From Shimia litoralis (GTDB taxonomy: Bacteria; Pseudomonadota; Alphaproteobacteria; Rhodobacterales; Rhodobacteraceae), in contig NZ_SULI01000008.1 in the NCBI RefSeq assembly GCF_005518135.1, positions 1 through 64,000 on the forward strand: 64,000 nt of DNA, read 5' to 3'. Numbering within the stretch: position 1 is the stretch's first letter; each line of letters starts with the position of its first letter. The notes under the pieces are model-generated. The model saw only the letters and a list, made by a program, of their open reading frames with translations. It searched no databases and had not been told where the DNA came from. Of the stretch, positions 17,098-26,327 are shown in pieces. Both the position numbers and the translations under genes were made by a program.

Positions 17098-18510
17098 ATG
17101 ACCGAACCAAAACCCATCATCATCTGGTTTCGAAAGGACTTCAGGCTTGCCGATCACAAGGCGCTTTGTGAAGCCAGCAGAAGCGGGCGCCCGATCATTC
17201 CAGTGGTTGTTCTGGATGAGGTTACAGAAACTTTCGGAGCGGCCCCCAAATGGCGCCTGGCCCAAGCGATTGAGCACTTTAACGATCGGCTAAAGGCGGT
17301 TGGATCAAGGCTGATCTTGCGTCGCGGAACCGTCGCAGACGAACTGCTTGCCCTGGCACAGGAAACCGGTGCGGGGGACATCTGGTGGACGCGGGCCTAT
17401 GATCCTGACGCGATTATGCGTGACACCAAGGTCAAATCAAGCCTGAAAGAAGCGGGGATTGGAGCCGAAAGCTGGCCCGGCCACCTTTTGTTCGAACCCT
17501 GGGCCGTGACGACCAAGCAGGGCGGATTCTTCAAGGTCTACAGCCCGATGTGGCGTGCCGTAAAAGACCTGGATGTCGCGCCGCCTGACCCCGCGCCACT
17601 ACGCCTTATGGCGCCCCAGAAGTGGCCGGACTCTGATCGACTTTCGGGCTGGGCGCTCGACAAGAGTATGGATCGGGGGGCAAAGGTCTTGGCCCGACAT
17701 GCAAACGTTGGCGAATCCGCAGCCCATGCACGCCTTGCCAACTTCCTGAGCGGGTCAATCGGTGCCTACAAGGAGCGTCGCGACTACCCGGCGCAAAACG
17801 CAACCTCCCGCCTGTCTGAAAATTTGGCCTGGGGTGAGATCGGCCCGCGTACGGTCTGGCATGCTGGACTGCGTGCGCATCTGGAAGGTCAAAGAGGGGC
17901 AGAGCATTTCCTGAAAGAACTGGTATGGCGCGAATTTGCATATCATCTGGCCTTTCACACCCCCGAGATCACTCACAAGAACTGGAGATCGGAATGGGAC
18001 GCCTTCCCCTGGTCGGACCATGAGGACGAAAAAGTTCTGCGATGGAAACAGGGGCGGACGGGTGTTCCCCTCGTCGATGCAGCCATGCGGGAGATGTACG
18101 TCACCGGCCACATGCACAATCGCGGCCGCATGATTGTTGGATCCTATCTCACCAAACACATGCTCAAGCATTGGCGTATTGGACAGAAGTGGTTCGAAGA
18201 ATGCCTGATTGACTGGGACCCCGCGGCGAATGCGATGGGATGGCAATGGGTTGCGGGGAGCGGCCCGGATGCCGCGCCCTATTTCCGCATTTTCAACCCG
18301 GAAACACAGGCCCAGAAATTCGACGCCGAGCAGACGTACATTCAAAGATTTGTCGCCGAACGCGCGCCGGACCCCGGTCCAGAGGCTTTGGCGTTTTTCG
18401 ACGCCTGCCCGCGTGCGTGGGGGCTGTCGCCGGATGATCCTCACCCGACCCCGATCGTTGGACTTGCCGAAGGGCGGCAGCGGGCTCTTGCAGCTTATGA
18501 AGCCCGTTGA
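17098..18510 (+). CDS. phrA: Deoxyribodipyrimidine photo-lyase, class I (CPD photolyase)
   Basis: FAD-dependent photolyase of 470 residues, the normal family length. The N-terminal antenna domain opens with IIIWFRKDFRLADHKAL. The FAD domain contains FLKELVWREFAYHLAFHTPE, GRTGVPLVDAAMREMYVTGHMHNRGRMIVGSYLTKH and the late WDPAANAMGWQWVAGSGPDAAPYFRIFNP, all hallmarks of class I CPD photolyases. It would reverse cyclobutane pyrimidine dimers using blue light. The gene is divergent from the 4Fe-4S photolyase unit, so the cell appears to carry both repair chemistries side by side. A DCC-family protein gene follows after 56 bases. Confidence 0.93.
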   Translation: MTEPKPIIIWFRKDFRLADHKALCEASRSGRPIIPVVVLDEVTETFGAAPKWRLAQAIEHFNDRLKAVGSRLILRRGTVADELLALAQETGAGDIWWTRAYDPDAIMRDTKVKSSLKEAGIGAESWPGHLLFEPWAVTTKQGGFFKVYSPMWRAVKDLDVAPPDPAPLRLMAPQKWPDSDRLSGWALDKSMDRGAKVLARHANVGESAAHARLANFLSGSIGAYKERRDYPAQNATSRLSENLAWGEIGPRTVWHAGLRAHLEGQRGAEHFLKELVWREFAYHLAFHTPEITHKNWRSEWDAFPWSDHEDEKVLRWKQGRTGVPLVDAAMREMYVTGHMHNRGRMIVGSYLTKHMLKHWRIGQKWFEECLIDWDPAANAMGWQWVAGSGPDAAPYFRIFNPETQAQKFDAEQTYIQRFVAERAPDPGPEALAFFDACPRAWGLSPDDPHPTPIVGLAEGRQRALAAYEAR

Positions 18511-18566
18511 TCCTTGCAACAGGCCACGCGTTCAATTCAGTTTCTCGATGATGAAATGAGAGCAAA

Positions 18567-19025
18567 ATGCAGAAAACAAAAGAACACGTCGTTGTGAGGC
18601 CTATAACAGCTCAGGGCAGCACGGGAGATGCTGTGCCCAGCATCTACTATGATGGCTCCTGCCCTCTTTGCACCGCCGAGATCAATCACTATGCGTCCAG
18701 GATTGGCAGGAGCAAACTGCAACTGGTCGATGTTTCGATGGAAGGTGCCGACCTGAAGTCCGACCTTGGGGTCGAAGACGCCATGAGCCGGTTTCATGTT
18801 CGCAAACCGGACGGGGAACTTCTTTCCGGGGCAAAAGCCTTTGTTGAAGTCTGGCGGTTGGCGCCGGGTTGGACATGGGCTGCCCGATTGGCAAGTATCC
18901 CAGGTGTGCTGCCCATAATGGAGGTGTCGTATAGGGGTTTTCTTGTGGTCCGCCCGGCAATCTCGGCGCTTGCAACGGTCCTTGGCGTTCAAGCCGCAAA
19001 GCGGACCTTGATGACAATTTACTGA
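18567..19025 (+). CDS. DCC-family (DUF393) putative thiol-disulfide oxidoreductase
   Basis: A 152-residue protein of the DUF393 family, named for the DxxCxxC motif seen here as YYDGSCPLCTAEINHY near residue 32. The arrangement resembles a thioredoxin-like CxxC redox site. The C-terminal half has hydrophobic helices (WTWAARLASIPGVLPIMEVSYRGFLV). It follows the CPD photolyase by 56 bases on the same strand and is probably co-expressed. DUF393 proteins are often seen near photolyases, where a redox role in flavin protection or stress is conceivable but unproven. Confidence 0.82.
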   Translation: MQKTKEHVVVRPITAQGSTGDAVPSIYYDGSCPLCTAEINHYASRIGRSKLQLVDVSMEGADLKSDLGVEDAMSRFHVRKPDGELLSGAKAFVEVWRLAPGWTWAARLASIPGVLPIMEVSYRGFLVVRPAISALATVLGVQAAKRTLMTIY

Positions 19026-19923
19026 ACGGCAGCTTGGTCCGCAGTGCGGCCCTCTGGCCAACAAAGATGCTGCACGATGTGTCGAACGGCTGTTTCGGGG
19101 AATCTGCAACGCAGCGCTTGGACATCTGACCAACGGCGCCTTTGGGCCGCGAGCCACAATTTTGTTGGTCGCATCTTAATGTATGTCGAGTGAAATCACT
19201 TCCAAGTTCGAGGCGACATTTCAAACCACAGAATTCATCTATAATGCTGAAATTTATGATGTATTCCCATTCTTGGAAGATGAAACTGAACTTGGCGTCG
19301 CTTTTCCAAGTTAATGGCGTGTATTTGGGATATTCGGCCCGTAAGGATGATCTTTGAAACCTAATTCGCCTTTGTTTTAAAGGGGTTTTTATGGTGGCGC
19401 GAAGTTTGCAAATATCTCTATTCCGAAAAACGTCAAATGCAACATAATGACTATTACTCGCCGATTTGCAAAACAGCTAGCGATCCTGTGATCGAGGGAA
19501 TGGATGTGCTTGAAGTTCCAATTTTATTGGCGGTTTGCTGCACATAACCGACCTTGGTGCGCAAAGAAGCATGTGGGCTGCGGTCTGTAAGGGCTTGAAC
19601 GGCCGCTTTTACCTGGTTGGCGCGGATTTCTTCGCGGCTGCAGTAAACTTCCGCTTTCCGCCCTAGTTACCAGCTGACCATGTCTGCACTAGGCAGACAC
19701 CAGTCATTGATCACCTGAGGTCACACGCAATTTCGCTGCAGGTGTGCTGCCGCAAGGTGGCTTTGGGCCCACCTTGACCGATGCTGTGATGCGAGCGAAC
19801 GGCGGTTTTCGATCATTGGATAAGATCGTGGCGAATTCTGGCTAGGGCTGTGACACTTCACTTCAGAAAACGAGTCAATCTCTAGGCTAGGATAACCTCG
19901 AAAACAGGTCTCTGCGTCGTACG
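19026..19923. other. Roughly 0.9 kb without a recognisable gene
   Basis: No family-like reading frame was found on either strand. The part from about 19550 to 19850 has phrases such as CTTCCGCTTTCCGCCC and AGCTGACCATGTCTGCACTAGGCAGAC that look like degenerate intergenic repeat. The part near 19200-19370 is AT-rich and carries the short frame listed separately. The stretch lies between a repair unit and a Crp-family gene and looks like old gene debris. Confidence 0.4.
19183..19314 (+). pseudogene. Short 43-residue reading frame, possibly a gene remnant
   Basis: The ATG at 19183 opens a 43-residue frame ending VFPFLEDETELGVAFPS. It is acidic and has a protein-like composition, unlike the shadows around it. 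No ribosome-binding site is clear and no family was recognised. It may be a leftover of a larger gene. Confidence 0.2.
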
Positions 19924-20625
19924 CTAGTTTTTTTGCAGTGACGCAATCTCTAGTCGTCTCCGGTCAACAACGTCTATCCGATTGTACCGGGTCAATATTG
20001 CTCCAGAGTCTACCAAAGACGTCAGTGCTCTTCTCACACTGGACTTTGATATCCCTAAGGTGGCGGTTAGATCGTTTTGACGCACCTCGATAGCTGTGCC
20101 AATACTGGACAGTCTCAACAATTGGCGGGCCAAACGCGCTTCGGGTGGAAGCGACTGGAGCTCTCCGACAAACGTCATTAATGCTAGGATTTGTTGAATT
20201 GTAAGAGAGTAGAACTCCGGCCAAAACTCTGGGTTCTCCTTGACAAATCTTCGCAAGGCCTTGGACGGGACATAGTAGATTTCACTGTCCACAGCGGCCA
20301 CCAGATTGAACGGGCGCGGCATGTCCGGCAACAACGATCCATGTCCTAACCATCCGCCCGGTGGCATGCGGAACGTCACCAGGCTCTCCATACCTTCCGG
20401 TGCAAATTCGAGGTCCACTGCTCCGACACCGATGCCGTACATGCCATCTGTGTCATCACCGTCATGAAACAACGATGCACCGGCAGGAACTTCCAGCCAA
20501 CGCCCGTTATCGACGAACCAGGCCCGAAGAGCCCCCGAACATTGTGACAACCACCCGATACGATCGAGAGGGTCTGCTTCATGGTCAAGGGTCTTCTTTG
20601 ATTTTGTCATCTGTACCAAGATCAC
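19924..20625 (-). CDS. Crp/Fnr-family transcriptional regulator
   Basis: Regulator of 233 residues from a GTG at 20625, or 228 from an ATG at 20610; the start is uncertain. The N-terminal cyclic-nucleotide-binding-like fold includes VPAGASLFHDGDDTDGMYGIGVGAVDLEF and PPGGWLGHGSLL. The C-terminal winged helix contains VRQNDLTATLGISKSSVRRALTSLVDSGAI. No Cys cluster of FNR type is present, and the arginine that binds cAMP in Crp is not obvious. It is divergent from the arylsulfatase by 266 bases, so it may control that gene. Confidence 0.85.
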   Translation of the reverse strand: MILVQMTKSKKTLDHEADPLDRIGWLSQCSGALRAWFVDNGRWLEVPAGASLFHDGDDTDGMYGIGVGAVDLEFAPEGMESLVTFRMPPGGWLGHGSLLPDMPRPFNLVAAVDSEIYYVPSKALRRFVKENPEFWPEFYSLTIQQILALMTFVGELQSLPPEARLARQLLRLSSIGTAIEVRQNDLTATLGISKSSVRRALTSLVDSGAILTRYNRIDVVDRRRLEIASLQKN

Positions 20626-20891
20626 TCGCTATTTCGATCGGATCTATCCTTGTTAGGTCTTAACTACTCCAAAAGGACATACGCTTCCAGATTTCTCAAA
20701 TCGGTACACTCAGCTTTCCCTCGACTATGGCCGGACGGCGAAGAAAAGATGAGTTCGGCTAATTCTAACAATAGTTTCATTTGGACACTTCTCATGCGTC
20801 GACAACTCTATAATGGCCCTCAAATCGCGAGGATCATTCCCGACTCTCGCATGGCACACGTTGGCGTTGTTAATTTTACTGGAGCAGATAA

Positions 20892-23246
20892 ATGATTGCT
20901 AGATTGCTGGTGGCGGGGCTGACCTCCGCGATAATGTGCGGAATGGTAAGTGCGCAGGGCGTTAACCCTCCCATGGACGGTTCCGTATTGCCGATTCCGC
21001 AGGCTCCATTTGAAGGCGTTATTGAACGCACGTTCGAAGGTTCACAACAGGATTATCCGCAACCATTATCTGCTCCTGAAACCGCGCCAAACATCGTCTT
21101 GATCTTGATTGACGATCTCGGTTTTGGCCAGCCAGGCACTTTCGGAGGGCCGGTCCCGACGCCCGCGTTGGATGCGTTGGCAGACGTCGGCCTGCGCTTT
21201 ACTCGGATGCACACCACGGCAGTGTGCTCTCCGACGCGCGCGGCCTTGCTGACCGGTCGCAACCACCATCAGACGGGCTTTGGTTCGATCACTGAACTTG
21301 CCTCCGGGTATCCTGGGTACAACAGCATCTGGCCACGAGAAACAGCAAGTATCGCCGAAATCCTCAAAGGAAATGGTTACTCCACCTCGGCCTTCGGAAA
21401 GTGGCACAATACGCCCGCCTGGGAAACGACACCGATTGGTCCGTTTGAGCGTTGGCCAAACGGTCTCGGTTTCGAATATTGGTACGGCTTTCATGGCGGC
21501 GAGACCAGCCAATGGGAACCGCGGCTGTTCCGTAACACAGTGCCGGTGGAACCTTCAAAACGACCGGACGAAGGATACCACCTGACCGTCGACCTCGTTG
21601 ATGAAGCCATCGGCTGGGTAAACCAGCAGCAATCCATCGCACCAGATAGACCGTACTTTATGTATTTTGCACCGGGGGCTGTGCATGCACCGTTGCATGT
21701 CGGACCAGAGTGGGCCGATAAATTCGCAGGTCAATTTGATCAGGGGTGGGACAAAGTTCGCGAAGAAACATTGGCGCGACAGAAATCCTTGGGCGTCATT
21801 CCCGCGAATACAGACCTGACACTCAGACCTTCTGAAATCGAAGCGTGGGATGGCCTCGATGCCAATGCTCAGAAGGTGTATTCTCGGCATCAGGAAGTGT
21901 TCGCGGGTTTCGTGGCACAAACCGACCACGAGATTGGTCGATTGCTGAACGCCATCAAGGCAATGCCAGATGCGGACAATACGCTGATTATCCTGATCGC
22001 GGGTGACAATGGTCCCAGTGCCGAAGGAACCATCACCGGAACGATGAACAATACAATGACACTGAACGGATTGCCCGACTCTGTTGAAAATCAGCTACCG
22101 CTGATAGATAAGATCGGTCAACCGGGCTATGATAATCACTATCCTGTTGGCTGGGCTTGGGCAGGTGCTGCGCCCTTTCAGTGGATGAAACGCGTGCCAT
22201 CGCATTTTGGCGGTACTCGCAATGGAGCGGTCATCTCTTGGCCTGCAGGGATTGCGGCAAAAGGCGAAATCCGGGATCAGTTTCATCATGTCATAGATGT
22301 CGCCCCGACAATTTTGGAGGCTGCCGGGATCAAGGAACCGGAAGAGGTCAACGGCACAACTCAGGTTCCAATGGCAGGGGCAAGCATGGCATACAGCTTT
22401 GATGATGCCGAAGCGCCCGGGACCCGTACAACGCAGTATTTTGAAACCGGAGGACACCGCGCCATCTACCATGATGGCTGGGTTGCTTCGTCATTTCATG
22501 GCGCACCATGGATTCTGACCGGTTCAATCGGTTTTGATGATAAAGACTGGACACTTTACAATATCGAAAAGGACTTCAGCCAAGCCAACGACATTTCGGA
22601 TGAAAATCCCGAAAAGCTGGCCGAACTTCAGGCTCTTTTTGAAGAAGAGGCCGCAAAGTACAGTGTTTTCCCGCTTGATGATCGATTTATTGAACGCGCC
22701 AACGACCCCGAGCAGCCGTCCTTGGCAAAGGGCCAGACCCGCTTTGAATACAAATCGGGAACCAGCCGTATACCTGAAGGCGCATCCCCGCCGGTATATT
22801 TGCGCTCGCACCAGATCACTGCTGAGATCACTGTGCCAGTAGGCGGCGCGACGAGTGTGATTATCGCGAGTGGGGGGAGTTCCGCTGGCTACACATTGTA
22901 TCTGGACGATGGCCTGCCGGTCTATGAGTACAACTTCTTTGGCTTGAAACGCTATCGCTTGGCAGGCACCGAGCGCTTGCCCGAAGGCACTCATACAATC
23001 GTTTTTGAGTATCAGCAGCAGCCACTTAAGGACAAGCGGATTGTCGGAGGCGCTGCAACACTCAGCGTGAACGGTGTGGACGTCGCAAGGGGTGACATTG
23101 ACAAGGTGGTTCCGGGTGCCTTCTCAACGACTGAAACGATGGACATTGGTTCTGATCTTGGTGCCACGGTATCGCTGGCATACGAAGAGTCCGCGCCGTT
23201 TGCATCTACCGGATCAATCGAAAGCGTAGTTGTAACCGTTGAATAG
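20892..23246 (+). CDS. Arylsulfatase (formylglycine-dependent sulfatase)
   Basis: Exported type I sulfatase of 784 residues with a signal peptide (MIARLLVAGLTSAIMCGMVSAQ). It shows the metal-binding Asp pair in LILIDDLGFG (74-75) and the formylglycine signature CSPTRAALLTGR with Cys112 to be oxidised. Later blocks are FGKWHNTP, FMYFAPGAVHAPLH and LIAGDNGPSAEG. Length and C-terminal extension match the large arylsulfatases of the Pseudomonas AtsA-like group. It should release sulfate from sulfate esters in the periplasm. GGAG lies eight bases upstream of the ATG. The maturase for the Cys is not in this window. The downstream outer-membrane protein gene is wrecked. Confidence 0.92.
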   Translation: MIARLLVAGLTSAIMCGMVSAQGVNPPMDGSVLPIPQAPFEGVIERTFEGSQQDYPQPLSAPETAPNIVLILIDDLGFGQPGTFGGPVPTPALDALADVGLRFTRMHTTAVCSPTRAALLTGRNHHQTGFGSITELASGYPGYNSIWPRETASIAEILKGNGYSTSAFGKWHNTPAWETTPIGPFERWPNGLGFEYWYGFHGGETSQWEPRLFRNTVPVEPSKRPDEGYHLTVDLVDEAIGWVNQQQSIAPDRPYFMYFAPGAVHAPLHVGPEWADKFAGQFDQGWDKVREETLARQKSLGVIPANTDLTLRPSEIEAWDGLDANAQKVYSRHQEVFAGFVAQTDHEIGRLLNAIKAMPDADNTLIILIAGDNGPSAEGTITGTMNNTMTLNGLPDSVENQLPLIDKIGQPGYDNHYPVGWAWAGAAPFQWMKRVPSHFGGTRNGAVISWPAGIAAKGEIRDQFHHVIDVAPTILEAAGIKEPEEVNGTTQVPMAGASMAYSFDDAEAPGTRTTQYFETGGHRAIYHDGWVASSFHGAPWILTGSIGFDDKDWTLYNIEKDFSQANDISDENPEKLAELQALFEEEAAKYSVFPLDDRFIERANDPEQPSLAKGQTRFEYKSGTSRIPEGASPPVYLRSHQITAEITVPVGGATSVIIASGGSSAGYTLYLDDGLPVYEYNFFGLKRYRLAGTERLPEGTHTIVFEYQQQPLKDKRIVGGAATLSVNGVDVARGDIDKVVPGAFSTTETMDIGSDLGATVSLAYEESAPFASTGSIESVVVTVE

Positions 23247-23352
23247 GTTTCTTGTGCAATGCCAAGGCCGTGACGCAAGGGTCGAAAATCAACCAAACCC
23301 GCCTTTACCCACAAGAGTGGTCTCAATTCGGCACAGGGAGTTCGACGAATAC

Positions 23353-24150
23353 ATGAGAAAGATTCAATCTGATAAAAGCCTCTCACTCACGCTGGTGAGT
23401 CAGCTGTTCCTTAGCCTGACTTTTTCGTTTGATGCGTTCGCGCAGCGAGATGGTCCACGTGCTTAACAACTCGTTCCCGAAGGCTCGCAATCTGTTTCAC
23501 AGTTTGTGTTTGCAATGCGCGGCAACAACACGCCTAGTGACGGATTTGTTGTTTAAGGTGCTGAAATCGAGACCAACCTTGCGATGACGCAATACTCGCG
23601 AGTCTTCGACATCAACGGGCATCAGGCAGGCGTGCTTCCGATCCTGGGTTACGGAAATGTGTCGGGATATGTTCAACCGACCTGGGGGCGCTGACCAGCG
23701 ATGATTCCGGGCTTGGTGATGTCATGCTTGGGTTTGTATTTGGCCTTTGCTGTGCTCCCGACCTCAGCCCGCAACAATATGTGAAATACGACCCCGGCTT
23801 AGCGGTGGCCTTGTTGGCGAAAGCGACGTTGCCTACTGGTAGTTATGACAGCAACAGGACCCTGAATATGGGGGAAATCGCTGGGCACTCGAACTTGGAA
23901 CTCCGACTATGTATTGTGTCGGTTCATCTTATCTCGCTCCGGCGCTGATCTCCTTTGAAATTATGCCAAAAATGACCCTTTTTCGGATAATACTGATGCT
24001 CCTAGCGCAACAACAAATTTGGAACAGAATCCGTTGTTTTCCATTGCAGGCCATATAACCCGCAACTTTGAGCAGGTCTTCCGGGGATCACGTGATGCTC
24101 TCTACGAATACGGAGGCGAAACCACTGGACCTGTCGCGGTTTGATGCCGC
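23353..24150 (+). pseudogene. Outer-membrane transporter-like protein (phenol MetA-degradation family type), multiply disrupted
   Basis: Fragments in several frames spell one ancestral protein: a signal peptide ending AQRDGPRA, then LVPEGSQSVSQFVFAMRGNN, YSRVFDINGHQAGVLPILG, DDSGLGDVMLGFVFGL, YVKYDPGLAVALLAKATLPT, then DNTDAPSATTNLEQNPLFS and GHITRNFEQVFRGSRDALYEY. Stop codons interrupt it (23464-23466 and around 23553), and frames shift near 23687, 23873 and 23945. The family is a beta-barrel transporter found beside arylsulfatase genes in related bacteria. Decay continues up to the IS3 remnant, which may have removed the 3' end. Confidence 0.7.
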
Positions 24151-24188
24151 TCCTTTGATTGCACTTATTGCAACCAAGGAGATGAACT

Positions 24189-24790
24189 ATGGGACTGAAA
24201 CGGAGGGATGAATTTCGAGCTGATGCGGTGCGGATCGCACTGACCAGCGAGCTTACGCGTAAACAGGTGGCTGACGATCTGGGCGTCGGAATGTCGACGC
24301 TGAACAAATGGATCACGGCGCATGACTGAAGAGTTGAGGGAGATCGGTCTAAAAGTTGGGCATCGCCGTGTTGGACGTTTGATGCGCCAGAACGGCATAT
24401 CTGTGATCAGAACGCGCAAACACAAGGTCACCACAGAGAGCGATCATAAATTCAACATCGCTTCAAACCTGCTGGATCGCAACTTTACGGCCGCTGCGCC
24501 CAACCAGAAATGGGCAGGCGACGTCAGCCATGTCCGGACGCGAGAAGGCTGGTTTTACTTGGCTATCATCCTTGATCTGCAGTCTCGGCGCGTCATTGGT
24601 TGAGCCATGAGCAACCGAATAACGCGACTTGGCGAGACCCGGTGCTGAACATGGCCACAGCCCTCCGGACGCCGCCCAAAGGCTGCATCCACCATTCGGA
24701 TCGCGGGTCGCCATTCAGCACCGGGGCGGAAAAGTCTGGCCGCTTTCTAACGAAAATTGGCCTAAACGAGCACTTGGGGCGGCATTAAAG
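24189..24790 (+). mobile_element. IS3-family element remnant with fused, broken orfA/orfB
   Basis: The frame from 24189 gives an IS3 orfA N-terminus (RRDEFRADAVRIALTSELTRKQVADDLGVGMSTLNKWIT). It stops at 24329, half the normal length. The orfB frame begins inside the integrase part at MTEELREIGLKVGHRRVGRLMRQNGIS and runs through FTAAAPNQKWAGDVSHV and LAIILDLQSRRVIG. It meets a TGA (24601-24603) in place of Trp, then shifts frame before GCIHHSDRGSPFS. The leucine-zipper end of orfA and the first third of orfB are missing, so an internal deletion of a few hundred bases fused the two. The element is inactive. Confidence 0.8.
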
Positions 24791-24889
24791 CGGGACAGGT
24801 CCAGCTCTTGTTGTCGCGGTTGCGTGTGGCACCAATTTGTTTTTCAGGCGGGACGCTCGGAATTTCGCACGAGGCTTAAGCAAGCCAAC

Positions 24890-26317
24890 TTACATCAGGG
24901 CAGATTTTTTGTTTTTCAGATGACGCGATATAAGTCGCTTTTGACGGTGCCTGTCTGGAATGTAGCGTGCGGTTCTCTTGTAAGAGGTCTGTAATCTAAG
25001 CTCTGGAAAAAGTGTGGTGACTTCTTTGAAGGCGTCAGGGGTGAGGGCCTTTGCGGCCTCGCAGCCAAGATACAGGCTCTCGGTTTTTGCCCCTTCGGCA
25101 TAGAGAAGCTCATGCTCGTCGAACAGAAGATGGATGTACTCGACCTCTTGCGCTTGGGTGTCGATGAAAATCCCGGGAAGCGCGGTCAACCGGATGGCCG
25201 CAATCAGGACTTCGTTTGCGCCAAACATGCGTTCGGCAACTTTGGAGGTCACAAACATTCTGTGTTGTCGGGATACGACAAGATCCCGCGTGGGCAATTG
25301 ATGTCCCAAAGATTGGGCGACAATGCGAATGGGTAACAGATTTGGCTCTTGCTCTAGGTCTTGCTTGTTCAAACGACGGCGGCCGATCCAGCGAATTTCC
25401 TGCGGTCCATTGTCAACTGTTTGCACCAGATCTCCAACCTTCAGGTGCTCTACACAGATTGGCCCGTTGGGTGTTGAAATTTCTGTTCCCGCCGTGAAGC
25501 AGGGGATAAGGCCATCCTCGAACGCGACAATCCCGACGTCCTCGTTGACGTGCCCCATCTCGGTATTGGCAGATTGCTCTTCTTCGACAAACACGCCAAC
25601 ATTGCTGTTGGATTGGCTGTTGATGACAACGGTTGCGGTGTCACCCCCATTGATTGTCTGGGTCTCGGCTAACACAACGCTGTTGGTGAACGTATCGCCA
25701 AGCCCAAGCACATCGACGTTTTCATCAACGCCGCCAACGGATTGTGCTGTGCCAGAGGTGCTGTCGCCACCGGCCTGAATGGCAATCCAGCCGATTGTTT
25801 CGGCAGAGTGAACGCCGTCTTGGGCCTCTTCTTCTTGTAGGGTGAGGTCAAAACCGGATGATGTGATGTTGCTTGGGTCACTGTCGACGGCGGTTGTGTC
25901 ATTTTCCGACATCACCGAGGTCAACACGACGGGGGGATCGGTAAAACCGCCGTTAAACGTTGCGCTGCCACCTGTATTTTGGCCGCTGCTGGAAACCGAA
26001 CTGGTTCCTGCCTCAATGATGCGTCCATCGGGAAGTGTGTGCACACCTTCTTCGACAGCGAGCCAGTTGATGGTCTCGGTCGCTGGATGCGCGCCGTCGT
26101 GATATTCCCATTCTTCGATAATAAAGGTGAAAGAGGTCGTGTCGCCATTGCCGTCCAACGTTTCATCAATGATGCGCAACACAAATTGGTTGCCACCGTT
26201 GTTTGTCGCGCTCAATGCAAAAACGGGATTGGTCAATGCTTCGGCCAAGTTGACCGTGATCGGAGCATTCTCCGTCGGAGAATTGGTCGTGATGCTGCCT
26301 GCTTCGCCAACAGCCAT
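24890..26317 (-). CDS. Hint-domain protein with repeated beta-rich N-terminal modules
   Basis: A 475-residue acidic protein. The C-terminal 200 residues are a Hint domain of the type common in Rhodobacterales: CFTAGTEISTPNGPICVEHLKVGDLV, IRWIGRR, then LVVSRQHRMFV and HLLFDEHELLYAEG. The N-terminal part holds three related modules with a shared ending: ETINWLAVEEGVHTLP, AETIGWIAIQAGGDST and VNEDVGIVAFEDG. They resemble H-type lectin-like or adhesin modules. No signal peptide is seen, as in many type I secreted RTX-like proteins. Probably secreted or surface-exposed. Hint folds can self-cleave, but splicing residues at a C-terminal junction are not evident. Confidence 0.75.
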   Translation of the reverse strand: MAVGEAGSITTNSPTENAPITVNLAEALTNPVFALSATNNGGNQFVLRIIDETLDGNGDTTSFTFIIEEWEYHDGAHPATETINWLAVEEGVHTLPDGRIIEAGTSSVSSSGQNTGGSATFNGGFTDPPVVLTSVMSENDTTAVDSDPSNITSSGFDLTLQEEEAQDGVHSAETIGWIAIQAGGDSTSGTAQSVGGVDENVDVLGLGDTFTNSVVLAETQTINGGDTATVVINSQSNSNVGVFVEEEQSANTEMGHVNEDVGIVAFEDGLIPCFTAGTEISTPNGPICVEHLKVGDLVQTVDNGPQEIRWIGRRRLNKQDLEQEPNLLPIRIVAQSLGHQLPTRDLVVSRQHRMFVTSKVAERMFGANEVLIAAIRLTALPGIFIDTQAQEVEYIHLLFDEHELLYAEGAKTESLYLGCEAAKALTPDAFKEVTTLFPELRLQTSYKRTARYIPDRHRQKRLISRHLKNKKSALM

Positions 26318-26327
26318 AGTTAAACCC

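Noticed and set aside
17755-18519. Minus-strand frame of 254 codons
   Set aside because: Antisense to the CPD photolyase, which has all class I motifs.
20650-20895. Plus-strand frame of 81 codons overlapping the arylsulfatase start by four bases
   Set aside because: The overlap looks operon-like, but the sequence has no family features, and it would cover most of the divergent promoter region.
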